From positions 124,001-188,000 of the forward strand of contig NZ_CANLSZ010000005.1 in the NCBI RefSeq assembly GCF_947493765.1: a DNA stretch of 64,000 nt, given 5' to 3'. This document shows positions 35,813 through 44,155 of the stretch, one piece after another. The translations under genes were made by a program, and so were the position numbers. The notes beneath the pieces were generated by a model. That model did no database searches. It had not been told where the DNA came from and saw only the letters and a list, made by a program, of their open reading frames with translations. The stretch's first letter is position 1; every line of letters begins with the position of its first letter. The stretch comes from an uncultured Arthrobacter sp. GTDB taxonomy: Bacteria; Actinomycetota; Actinomycetes; Actinomycetales; Micrococcaceae.

Positions 35813-36613
35813 CTACTCCGAGAAGTAGGAGTCGTAGATCTCCTGGTACCTGCCGTCGTCCCGCATCGCGGTGAGCTGCTCGTTCACCGCGGCGACGAGA
35901 TCCTCGGTGCCCTCCTTCGACATCGCGAAGCCGTACTGCTCGTCCGTCTCGTACTCCTCGGCGATGGTGAAGGCGCCGTCCTCGGTGTGCCCGATGTTGA
36001 CGGGCAGGTCCTGCAGCAGCGCGTCCACGCCGCCGGCCTGGATGGACGCGTACATCTCGGCGTCGGAGGGGAAGGAGATGATCTCCGTGTCCTCCGGCGC
36101 GTTCTCTTTCGTGTAGTTCTCACCGGTGGTGCCCTGCTGTACGCCGACCCGCATCCCACCCAGGTCGTCTATCGCGGCGATGTCGGAGCCCTCGGGGACC
36201 AGCAGGGACTGCAGCGAGTCGTAGTAGGGGTCGGAGAAGGCGAGATTGGCCTTGCGATCCTCGGTGATGGTCATGGCACTGGCGCCCACGTCGCACTGGC
36301 CCGCACCGAACGCGACGCCACTCTGCAGGCCGTCGAACCCGACGTCCTGCACGGTGAACTCGAGGTCCATCCCCGTGGCGATCTCGCGCATGATGTCCAT
36401 GTCGAAGCCGGTGTACTCGCCGTCCTCCTCGAACTCGAAGGGCGGGTAGGGGACGTCCGAGCAGACGGTGAGCGATCCTTCGGAGACGAGGTCGAGGCCG
36501 CCGGCCCCGGCGCTGGGGTCGGAGCCGGCGTCGTCGGAACCTCCGCCGCACGCGCTGAGGAGGAGGGTACCGGTGGCGAGTGCCGCCAGCATTGCGCTTC
36601 TGCTGCGATTCAT
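35813..36613 (-). CDS. Polar amino acid ABC transporter, substrate-binding lipoprotein
   Basis: 266 residues. Signal peptide with lipobox LLSACGGG (Cys22), a Gly/Ser/Asp linker, then a family-3 solute-binding domain: GSLTVCSDVPYPPFEFEEDGEYTGFDMDIMREIATGM, ITEDRKANLAFSDPYYDS and VGVQQGTTGENY. The pocket pattern suggests an amino acid ligand; which one is not clear. First gene of the transporter operon, preceded by about 108 bases of non-coding DNA shared with the menF end. Confidence 0.9.
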   Translation of the reverse strand: MNRSRSAMLAALATGTLLLSACGGGSDDAGSDPSAGAGGLDLVSEGSLTVCSDVPYPPFEFEEDGEYTGFDMDIMREIATGMDLEFTVQDVGFDGLQSGVAFGAGQCDVGASAMTITEDRKANLAFSDPYYDSLQSLLVPEGSDIAAIDDLGGMRVGVQQGTTGENYTKENAPEDTEIISFPSDAEMYASIQAGGVDALLQDLPVNIGHTEDGAFTIAEEYETDEQYGFAMSKEGTEDLVAAVNEQLTAMRDDGRYQEIYDSYFSE

Positions 36614-36721
36614 GAATGCCTCACTTGGACGGGAGCGGAGAATGTCCTGCTGATTGTAGCGACGATCGTTGAGATGTGCGTCACAGGCTACAGGTTTTGC
36701 CTATTGGTAACCAGATCGAGA

Positions 36722-38062
36722 TCAGCGACGGATGCCGAGGGCCTCGATCATGGGCCGGAACTTGCTCCAGGTCTCCGCCAGTTCGGCCTCGGGGGTGGAG
36801 CCCTCCACGATGCCGCAGCCGGCGTAGAGCCGCACGCGGGTGGGCGTCTCGATCACGGCGCCCCGCAGCGCGATACCCCACTCACCGTTGCCGGCGGCAT
36901 CGATCCAGCCCACGGGACCGGCGTAGGGCCCGCGCTGCAGGTGCTCGAGTTCGCGGATGAGCGCACCCGCGACGGTGGTCGGCGTACCGCAGACCGCCGC
37001 CGTCGGGTGCAGCGCCTGTACGAGCGCCAGCGAGGTCGGCACGTGTCCGTCGTCGTCCGCCGTCAGGCTGGCGGTCACGTCCGAAGCCAGGTGCCACACG
37101 TTGGGCAGCTGCAGGACGAACGGTGCGCTGTGGGAGGTCATGGAACTCGTGAACGGAGCGAGGGTCTCGGTGAGCGAGTCGATGGCGATCTGGTGCTCGT
37201 GCAGCTGCTTCTCGGACCCGGCGAGGACCCTCTCGGCGTAACCGGGATCGTCGGCCGGCGCGTCGGCCCGATCCAGCGTCCCGGCCAGCACCCGCGCCTC
37301 GGCCGCGTTGTTCTCCACCTTGATGAGCATCTCCGGCGTCGAGCCGATCAGGCTGTCGACGGCGTAGGTCCAGCAGTCCTCGTAGCGCACGGCGAGCTCA
37401 CGCAGAACGCGTGCCGTCGCCACCGGCTGCTCCAGCTCGGCGACGATGTCGCGCGCGAGCACGAGCTTGCTGAGCTCGCCCCTCCGGACGTGCTCGACCC
37501 CCTCGGCGACGGCCCGCGTGTACTGGTCCTCGGTCAGGACGCCGGGAGCCAGGCGGTCACCCGGGCTGGGGGAGCGGTCGATGGCCGGCTCCAGGAGCCA
37601 GGCGGCCAGGGCTGCCTCCGCGGCCGCCGCACTCAGGTCCGCCTCGGGATCGCGGGTGATGTAGGTCAGCCAGCTGCGACCCTCGGTGCACCCGACCACC
37701 ACCTCGGGGACGATCAGGCGCGAGGCGTGCGGGGAGGTCTTGGAGAACGCGAACGAGCCGAAGGCGATCAGGCCGGAACCGGGGATACCGAGCTCGTCGA
37801 CCACCTGGGCGCCGGCCAGCTCGCGCCGCCACCAGTCCTGCGCCCGCGTGAAACGGTCCGGTCCGGTCACCGTGAACCGGGTGATCTCCCCGTATGCCAC
37901 CAATCCGCCACCTCGCCGGATCCAGGTGTGCGCGTCGTCGCGCACCACGTACTCGAGGAGGCCTGTCCGTGGGTCCAGGTCCTCACGAGCCACCGTGATA
38001 CTGCGGAGCCCGCTGGACTGTCCGGGCGCAGGCGTCAGCGCGGTGAGGGACGGAGTGCTCAT
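36722..38062 (-). CDS. menF: Isochorismate synthase
   Basis: 446 residues from ATG 38062. Converts chorismate to isochorismate for menaquinone. Chorismate-binding enzyme motifs: RGELSKLVLARD, IGSTPEMLIKVENNAAEARVLAGTLDR, SEKQLHEHQIAIDSLTETL, LHPTAAVCGTPTTVAGALIRELE, and YAGPVGWIDAAGNGEWGIALRGAVI...YAGCGIVEGSTPEAELAETWSKFRPM. TACGCT lies eight bases before the ATG, suggesting a very short or absent leader. Divergent from menG. Confidence 0.92.
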   Translation of the reverse strand: MSTPSLTALTPAPGQSSGLRSITVAREDLDPRTGLLEYVVRDDAHTWIRRGGGLVAYGEITRFTVTGPDRFTRAQDWWRRELAGAQVVDELGIPGSGLIAFGSFAFSKTSPHASRLIVPEVVVGCTEGRSWLTYITRDPEADLSAAAAEAALAAWLLEPAIDRSPSPGDRLAPGVLTEDQYTRAVAEGVEHVRRGELSKLVLARDIVAELEQPVATARVLRELAVRYEDCWTYAVDSLIGSTPEMLIKVENNAAEARVLAGTLDRADAPADDPGYAERVLAGSEKQLHEHQIAIDSLTETLAPFTSSMTSHSAPFVLQLPNVWHLASDVTASLTADDDGHVPTSLALVQALHPTAAVCGTPTTVAGALIRELEHLQRGPYAGPVGWIDAAGNGEWGIALRGAVIETPTRVRLYAGCGIVEGSTPEAELAETWSKFRPMIEALGIRR

Positions 38063-38201
38063 GATTCCCCAGCGTACTCCGGGGCGCTGATCCGGACCGC
38101 CCGCTGCCGTGCCGGGACCGGGGTGGAGGCCGGCGCCGGCCTCCACGGCGACCGGGGTGATCGTGATTGGGTCACCCGGGTTTGTTTGAGATGATGGACA
38201 G

Positions 38202-38963
38202 GTGAATCGTGCATCCCTGGAGAAGCGCCCTGACGAAGTGGCGGCCATGTTCGACGACGTTGCGCCCAAGTACGACGTCGTCAACGACGTCCTGTCCGTG
38301 GGACAGGCCCGCCGGTGGCGTCGGATCGTCGTGGACGCCGTGGGCGCCGAACCCGGGGAGCGCGTGCTCGATCTCGCGGCCGGCACGGGAACCTCGAGCG
38401 AACCGTACGCCGACGCCGGGATCGACGTCGTGGCGTGCGACTTCTCCCTCGGCATGCTGAAGGTGGGCAAGCGCAGGCGCCCCGACATCGACTTCGTGGC
38501 CGGGGACGCCACCGCGCTGCCCTTCGCGGACAACTCCTTCGACGCCTCGACCATCTCCTTCGGCCTGCGCAACGTCAACGAGCCGAGGAAGGCCCTCGAG
38601 GAGCTGCTGCGCGTCACCAGACCCGGCGGGCGGCTCGTCATCGCCGAGTTCTCCCAGCCCACGGCCGCGCTCTGGCGCACCGCCTACACCGAGTACCTCA
38701 TGCGAGCACTGCCCGCGATCGCGCGCAGGGTCAGCTCCAACCCGGACGCCTACGTGTACCTCGCGGAGTCCATCCGGGCCTGGCCGGACCAGGACGCGCT
38801 CGCGGCGTGGCTGACCGGGAGCGGCTGGGAGGACGTCGAGTACCGGAATCTCAACGGGGGCATCGTCGCCGTCCACCGTGCCTTCAAGGCCCCTGCCGCG
38901 CCCGGTGAGGAACCGCTGCGGCCCGGTCAGGTCCGCCTGACCCGCCAGACGACGGCCGTCTAG
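38202..38963 (+). CDS. menG: Demethylmenaquinone methyltransferase
   Basis: 253 residues from GTG 38202. SAM-dependent C-methylation of demethylmenaquinone. MenG/UbiE motifs: [46 protein letters not shown] (SAM site), [27 protein letters not shown] and [16 protein letters not shown] ends six bases before the GTG, again fitting a leaderless transcript. The TAG is directly followed by the ATG of the reductase gene. Confidence 0.93.
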   Translation: MNRASLEKRPDEVAAMFDDVAPKYDVVNDVLSVGQARRWRRIVVDAVGAEPGERVLDLAAGTGTSSEPYADAGIDVVACDFSLGMLKVGKRRRPDIDFVAGDATALPFADNSFDASTISFGLRNVNEPRKALEELLRVTRPGGRLVIAEFSQPTAALWRTAYTEYLMRALPAIARRVSSNPDAYVYLAESIRAWPDQDALAAWLTGSGWEDVEYRNLNGGIVAVHRAFKAPAAPGEEPLRPGQVRLTRQTTAV

Positions 38964-40280
38964 ATGACGGTCCTCATCGTCGGTGCCGGCCCGGCCGGAT
39001 CCACCGCCGCCTACTATCTCGCGAGCGCCGGCATCGAGGTCACCGTCCTGGAGAAGACCTTCTTCCCCCGGGAGAAGGTGTGCGGGGACGGGCTGACACC
39101 CCGTGCCACGCGGGAGGTGCAGCTGCTCGGCCTGCCGCACGACGAGAGCGCGGGATGGCGCCGGAACAAGGGCCTGCGCCTCATCGCGGGCACCCGCACC
39201 GTCGAGGTGCCCTGGCCCGAGCTCAGCGACTTCCCCGACTACGGCCTGGTCCGCACCCGGCTCGGTTTCGACGAGGCCCTGGCACTGCATGCCCGCACCG
39301 CCGGCGCCACCATCCTCGAGGGCCATGCGGTGTCCTCCGCGGTGCGCGACGACGCCGGGCGCGTCACCGGCGTCACGGTGAACCTGCTCGACGCCGACGG
39401 CCGCAGGACCGGCGAGACGCGCTCCTTCTCGGCCGACGTCGTCCTGGCCGCCGACGGCAACTCCACCCGCACGGCCGTCAGCCTCGGCATGCAGAAGCGG
39501 GACGACCGTCCCCTCGGCGTCGCCGTGCGCACCTACTTCACCAGTCCGCGGACCGACGACGAGTGGATGGAGGGCTGGCTGGAACTCCCCGACGCCACCG
39601 GCAAGCCCCTGCCCGGCTACGGATGGGTCTTCGGCGTGGGCGACGGCACCTCCAACGTGGGCCTCGGGATCCTCAACTCCTCCGCGGAGTTCGGCAAGCT
39701 CGACTACAAGCAGGTGTTGCGCGACTGGACCGCGGCCATGCCGACCGAGTGGGGTTTCACGCCGGAGAACCAGGTGGGCGAGATCCGCGGCGCGGCGCTG
39801 CCCATGGGCTTCAACAGGACGCCGCACTACAGCCCCGGACTGCTGCTCCTCGGGGACGCCGGCGGCATGGTGTCACCGTTCAACGGCGAGGGGATCTCCT
39901 ACGCCATGGAGTCCGCACGGTACGCGGCCGAGTTCATCGAGCGCGCACAGGGCATCTCCTCCCCGCCGGGCCGGGACCAGGTCATGTCCGGCTACGCTCC
40001 CTACGTGCGCAGCCGCTGGGGCAGCCACTTCACGCTCGGGCGGGTCTTCGCGCAGCTGATCGGGAAGCCCGCCGTGATGTCCCTGGCACTGCGGACCGGC
40101 ATGCCGATCCCGCTGCTCATGCGCTTCGTGGTGCGCATGCTCGCCAATCTCACCGATGCCGGTGGCAGGGGATTCGAGGACCGCGTCATCCGCCTGCTCG
40201 AATCGCTCGTTCCCGCCACCACCAACCAGCCGCCCGCGGCGCAGCTGCTGCGTGCGCAGGGAGCAGGCGCACGTGGTTAG
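38964..40280 (+). CDS. Geranylgeranyl reductase family FAD-dependent protein, probable menaquinone side-chain reductase (MenJ-like)
   Basis: 438 residues. N-terminal FAD motif VLIVGAGPAGSTAAYYLASAGIEVTVLEK, PREKVCGDGLTPRAT, and GDAGGMVSPFNGEGISYAMESARYAAEF near 300. The family reduces isoprenoid double bonds. Position between menG and a polyprenyl synthase suggests it saturates a unit of the menaquinone chain, as mycobacterial MenJ does. Starts at the base after the menG stop. Confidence 0.85.
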   Translation: MTVLIVGAGPAGSTAAYYLASAGIEVTVLEKTFFPREKVCGDGLTPRATREVQLLGLPHDESAGWRRNKGLRLIAGTRTVEVPWPELSDFPDYGLVRTRLGFDEALALHARTAGATILEGHAVSSAVRDDAGRVTGVTVNLLDADGRRTGETRSFSADVVLAADGNSTRTAVSLGMQKRDDRPLGVAVRTYFTSPRTDDEWMEGWLELPDATGKPLPGYGWVFGVGDGTSNVGLGILNSSAEFGKLDYKQVLRDWTAAMPTEWGFTPENQVGEIRGAALPMGFNRTPHYSPGLLLLGDAGGMVSPFNGEGISYAMESARYAAEFIERAQGISSPPGRDQVMSGYAPYVRSRWGSHFTLGRVFAQLIGKPAVMSLALRTGMPIPLLMRFVVRMLANLTDAGGRGFEDRVIRLLESLVPATTNQPPAAQLLRAQGAGARG

Positions 40281-40283
40281 GCT
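40278..40283 (+). promoter_or_regulatory. Probable -10 box for leaderless polyprenyl synthase transcript
   Basis: TAGGCT ends six bases before GTG 40290. The identical hexamer at the same distance precedes the hydrolase gene at 43166. Confidence 0.5.
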
Positions 40284-40289
40284 TAGACG

Positions 40290-41384
40290 GTGACGCACTC
40301 CTTCAGCCCCGGCTGGACCAACGTGGGCCCGGGCAGCGCCCCGGACGCGGCGGACCCCCGGGACGAGGCGGACACCCTGCGCCTGCCGCCGGGCTTCGCC
40401 CTGATCGCCGAGGACCCCCAGCTGGGGCCCTCCGTGTCGTCCTGCCTCGCGGAGGTCGAGACGCAGCTCCGCCACGCCATCTCCAACTCCGATCCCCTGG
40501 CCGACGCCACGAGCCGGCACCTCGTGGAGGCCGGCGGCAAGCGCATCAGGCCGCTGCTCACCATCCTCGCGTCCCATCTGGGCACACCGGCCACGCCGCA
40601 GGTGGTCCAGGCGGCCGTCGTCGTCGAACTGACCCATCTGGCCACCCTCTACCATGACGACGTCATGGACTCGGCCCCGTACCGCCGCGGCGGACCCACG
40701 GCACACGAGGTGTGGGGCAACTCCGTGGCCATCCTCACCGGCGATCTCATCTTCGCCCGGGCCTCGATCCTCGTGTCCGAGCTGGGCGGGGAGGCGCTCG
40801 GCATCCAGGCGCGGACCTTCGAGCGACTGTGCCTGGGCCAGCTGCACGAGACCGTCGGACCCCGCGAGGGCCAGGACGACCTCGAGCACTATCTCTCCGT
40901 GATCGCCGACAAGACCGGCTCGCTCGTCGCCGCCTCCGGCCAGCTGGGCGCCATCTTCGCCGATGCACCCCGCGAGGTCGTGGACGTCATGGTCTCCTAC
41001 GGCGAGAAGGTGGGCGTGGCCTTCCAGCTGGCCGACGACGTCATCGACGTCACCGGGCTCAAGGTCACCTCCGGCAAGGCGCCGGGCACCGATCTGCGTG
41101 AGGCGGTGCCGACGCTGCCGGTGATCCTGCTGCGCCGCGCCGCGGCCGCAGGGGACCGCTCCGCCGCCGACGTCCTCGCGCTGGTCGACGGCGACCTCTC
41201 CTCGGACGAGGCCCTCGCCGCGGCCGTCGCCGCCCTGCGGGGACACCCGCAGACGCAGGAGGCGTGGGCGGTGGCCCAGCGGTGGGCGGACTCCGCCGTC
41301 GCCGCCCTGGAGCCCCTGCCCGACAGCGTGGTGAAACAGGCCCTGACGAGTTTCGCGCAGGCCGTGGTCAGCCGGGACGTGTAG
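40290..41384 (+). CDS. Polyprenyl diphosphate synthase
   Basis: 364 residues from GTG 40290. Trans-prenyltransferase with the first Asp-rich motif in LYHDDVMD, GGKRIRPLLTIL, and the second in QLADDVIDVTG. Adjacent menaquinone genes suggest it makes the isoprenoid chain, as the GrcC/HepT-type synthase does. Product length cannot be fixed from sequence. The N-terminus (about 50 residues) is low-complexity and longer than usual. Confidence 0.9.
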   Translation: MTHSFSPGWTNVGPGSAPDAADPRDEADTLRLPPGFALIAEDPQLGPSVSSCLAEVETQLRHAISNSDPLADATSRHLVEAGGKRIRPLLTILASHLGTPATPQVVQAAVVVELTHLATLYHDDVMDSAPYRRGGPTAHEVWGNSVAILTGDLIFARASILVSELGGEALGIQARTFERLCLGQLHETVGPREGQDDLEHYLSVIADKTGSLVAASGQLGAIFADAPREVVDVMVSYGEKVGVAFQLADDVIDVTGLKVTSGKAPGTDLREAVPTLPVILLRRAAAAGDRSAADVLALVDGDLSSDEALAAAVAALRGHPQTQEAWAVAQRWADSAVAALEPLPDSVVKQALTSFAQAVVSRDV

Positions 41385-41418
41385 ACGGCGTCGTCCCGTG
41401 CGGATTTCTTCCCGGCGC

Positions 41419-41895
41419 CTACTGCGGCGGGAGGAAGGCGCGCAGTTCGTCGGCCTTCCGGGCGCGGATCCCCGGGTCCACCACGGGCCGCTTCGGCGTG
41501 AAGTAGAAGCCGTCGTCCTCCCAGCGCGGCAGCACGTGCTGGTGGTAGTGCCACACGTGCTGGCTCCCCGCGGGCTCGTTGTGCTGCCGGGTGGAGATGC
41601 CGTCGGGGGTCCATGCCCGCTTGATCGCGATCGCGATGTCGCGCGTGAGCGTCATGATGCGGGCCGCGACGTCGTCGGGCAGTTCGTAGAGCAGTTCGAC
41701 GTGGTCGCGGGGCGTGATGAGCACGTGGCCGGGATTCGGTTCGAAACCGTGCGAGGCGATGAACGCCAGGGCGAGATCGTCGGAGTGGATGACGTCGCCC
41801 GGTCGACACAGATTACCGGGATTGCTGAAGTCCCCGCGCGCCAGGTCGCAGAACGGGCACCGGTAGCCCGCGGGCGCGTGGTGGGTGAAGTCCAT
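41419..41895 (-). CDS. HIT family hydrolase
   Basis: 158 residues from ATG 41895. The histidine triad is HYHQHVLPRW, preceded by GHVLITPRDHVELLYELPDD. A CPFC motif near residue 13 is a probable zinc knuckle. HIT proteins hydrolyse or transfer nucleotide phosphates. The ATG overlaps the upstream gene's stop (TGATG), so they are coupled. Confidence 0.85.
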   Translation of the reverse strand: MDFTHHAPAGYRCPFCDLARGDFSNPGNLCRPGDVIHSDDLALAFIASHGFEPNPGHVLITPRDHVELLYELPDDVAARIMTLTRDIAIAIKRAWTPDGISTRQHNEPAGSQHVWHYHQHVLPRWEDDGFYFTPKRPVVDPGIRARKADELRAFLPPQ

Positions 41896-42320
41896 CAGTC
41901 GTCGTCCCCTTCCTCGAAGACCCACTCGAACAGGTCCAGGACGTACTCGCTGAACGTGCCCTCCTCGCTCTGCCATTCGCCGCGGGCGTTGTTGCGCCGC
42001 CAGACGATGGGATCGGGGACGTCGAGCTGGTCGGCCCTCATGCCCCAGGCGTACTGCTCGTCCTCGTCCTCGAGGAAGAGCAGGAAGCCGTCCTCGATCT
42101 CGAGCTCGTCCGGGTCCCAGAAGAAGTGGAACGCCTCCATGATGTCCTCGGTGGCGCCCACCGCACGGTAGAACTCCCACAGCGCGAGCGGCAGGTCGAT
42201 CCCCTTGCCGTGGAGCATCTCGGAGAGTTCGAGCTCGGACAGGCCGTCCTCCTCGACCCACTCGTCCTCGAAGTACTGGGGCACGAGGCCACGGAATTTG
42301 TCGGCGAAAAGCTCGGTCAC
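41895..42320 (-). CDS. Hypothetical acidic protein
   Basis: 141 residues, rich in Asp, Glu and aromatic residues (LALWEFYRAVGATEDIMEAFHFFWDPDELEIEDGFLLFLEDEDEQYAWGM). The pattern faintly recalls SMI1/KNR4-like immunity or scaffold proteins, but I cannot confirm this. It ends in EEGDDD and is coupled to the HIT gene by a one-base stop/start overlap. Confidence 0.6.
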   Translation of the reverse strand: MTELFADKFRGLVPQYFEDEWVEEDGLSELELSEMLHGKGIDLPLALWEFYRAVGATEDIMEAFHFFWDPDELEIEDGFLLFLEDEDEQYAWGMRADQLDVPDPIVWRRNNARGEWQSEEGTFSEYVLDLFEWVFEEGDDD

Positions 42321-42378
42321 AGGTACTCCAGGAGAGGTGGCGGGCCTCCCATCCTAGCCGCCGCCGACACGGCCGGAG

Positions 42379-43014
42379 CTACGGACGTGTACTCCAGGTC
42401 CTCGCGGCCAGCGGTGCGTGCCAGCCGTAGCGCCAGGCGAGGACGCGCAGAGAGAACACGAGGCAGGCCGCGAGGATCCCGGTGACGATCGTGAAGGTCT
42501 CCGTCAGGTACAGGACGGTGACGATGGTGGCCCCGAGCAGGGCGGGCAGGGCATAGATGTCGCGCGGGTCGAACAGCTGCGGGATCTCGTTGGCGACGAC
42601 GTCGCGCAGCAGACCGCCGCCCACCGCCGTGGTGACCCCGAGCAGGGCTGCCGAGACGGGGTGCTGTCCCAGCTCCAGGGCTTTGACGGTCCCGGTGATG
42701 CAGAAGAGCGCGAGCCCCGCGGCGTCGAACAGGACCAGCACCTGCCGCACGCGCTCCACACCGGAGAAGACGAAGTACACCAGCACCGTGGCGAGCAGCG
42801 GCGGTACGAGGTAGGCGGGATTGTTGAAGGCAGCCGGGGGCACGTCGAGGATGACGTCGCGGACCACGCCGCCGCCGAGCGAGGCGAGGGACGCGAGCAG
42901 GAGCGATCCCACGAGGTCGAAGCTCTTCCGCGCAGCGAGCAGCGAGCCGGAGACCGCGAAGAAGAGGACGCCGAGGAGATCGGCGGCGAGGGCTATCTGT
43001 GACGCGGTGTCCAT
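42379..43014 (-). CDS. TRIC-family cation channel protein (UPF0126)
   Basis: About 211 residues, seven hydrophobic segments in two homologous halves. Each half has the glycine-rich kink: LASLGGGVVRDVILD and TTAVGGGLLRDVVANEIP. Prokaryotic TRIC channels are K+-permeable homotrimers. Start MDTASQ (43014) follows AAGGAGG closely; MPKEDM (43029) is equally possible. Confidence 0.85.
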   Translation of the reverse strand: MDTASQIALAADLLGVLFFAVSGSLLAARKSFDLVGSLLLASLASLGGGVVRDVILDVPPAAFNNPAYLVPPLLATVLVYFVFSGVERVRQVLVLFDAAGLALFCITGTVKALELGQHPVSAALLGVTTAVGGGLLRDVVANEIPQLFDPRDIYALPALLGATIVTVLYLTETFTIVTGILAACLVFSLRVLAWRYGWHAPLAARTWSTRP

Positions 43015-43153
43015 GTCCTCCTTCGGCATGCCGGGCGCTGCGGTCGCAGCCGGTGGATCGACTCGCCCCGGCAGCAGGCGGTCGGAGTCGACGGGCACGG
43101 CCGGCGCGCCCTGACCAGCATGACAGAGGCGGCGGCGTGGGAGGCGTCAGCAC

Positions 43154-43159
43154 TAGGCT
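43154..43159 (+). promoter_or_regulatory. Probable -10 box for leaderless hydrolase transcript
   Basis: TAGGCT ends six bases before ATG 43166, identical in sequence and spacing to the element before the polyprenyl synthase gene. Confidence 0.5.
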
Positions 43160-43165
43160 GGGCCG

Positions 43166-44131
43166 ATGACGCACGGATCCGCACCCTCCGAGAGTATCGA
43201 ACCGAGCGCGCAGGACGGTTCCCGGGCGATGCGCCTCGTATCCCGCCTGATCGGTCTCCTGCCCACGAAGAAGCAGCTCGCCGACACCGACTGGGTGAGG
43301 CGCACCTATGAGGGCCGCAGCTACCCGGCGGCGGCGGCGATCCCCTGGACGTTCAGGCAGAAGCACACCATCCAGGAGACGACGATCGACGGCGTGCGCA
43401 CCATCACGGTGCGTCCGGTCCTCGGAGCCACCCGCTCGCACATCATCTACACGCACGGCGGCATCTACATCAACGAGCTGGGCCGTCCGCACTGGTGGAT
43501 CATCGCGGAGCTGACCCGGCGCACGGGCGCAGCCGTCACCGTTCCCCTCTACCGCCTCGCGCCGGAGAGCACCTACCGCGAGGCGTTCGGCTATCTGGTC
43601 TCCGTGTACCGCGAGGTGCTGCGCACGGTTGCTCCCGGCGACGTCACCCTGATGGGGGACTCGGCGGGCGGCGGTCTCGCGATCGCCCAGCCGTGGGCCT
43701 TCCGTGAGGCCGGGCTGCCGGCACCCGGCCGGATCGTCGCCTTCTCGCCCTGGCTCGACGTCACGGGGACGAACCCGCGGATCCCCGAATACGACGCCGT
43801 GGACCCCATGCTCTCCGTGGCCGGCGGCGTCCAGGCCGGGCTGTGGTGGGCCGCCGGGGACGATCCGCGTACTCCGCTGATCAGTCCGGCGTGCGCGCCG
43901 GACACGCTGCTGGGAATGGTGCCGACAACACGGATCTACCAGGGCACACGCGATATCTGCATGGCCGACGCCGCGGTGTTCCGGGACCGCGCCGTGGCAG
44001 CAGGCGCGCGCGTCACCATGAGGGTCTACCCGGGCGGCTTCCACGTCTTCCCGGCGTTCCCCCGCCTGCCGGAGTCGAAGAAGGTCTACGCGGACATCGC
44101 CGACTTCCTCGGCCGGCCCATGCTGCCCTGA
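43166..44131 (+). CDS. Alpha/beta hydrolase, hormone-sensitive-lipase family
   Basis: 321 residues. Oxyanion-hole motif YTHGGIYINE, nucleophile elbow LMGDSAGGGLA, a catalytic Asp region (GTRDI) and His in GGFHVFPAF. These define the HSL-type esterase family, acting on acyl esters. The oxyanion motif is HGG as expected. Substrate unknown; convergent with the PucR gene. Confidence 0.85.
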   Translation: MTHGSAPSESIEPSAQDGSRAMRLVSRLIGLLPTKKQLADTDWVRRTYEGRSYPAAAAIPWTFRQKHTIQETTIDGVRTITVRPVLGATRSHIIYTHGGIYINELGRPHWWIIAELTRRTGAAVTVPLYRLAPESTYREAFGYLVSVYREVLRTVAPGDVTLMGDSAGGGLAIAQPWAFREAGLPAPGRIVAFSPWLDVTGTNPRIPEYDAVDPMLSVAGGVQAGLWWAAGDDPRTPLISPACAPDTLLGMVPTTRIYQGTRDICMADAAVFRDRAVAAGARVTMRVYPGGFHVFPAFPRLPESKKVYADIADFLGRPMLP

Positions 44132-44155
44132 CCCGGACGGCGTGCTCTGCGGCGG

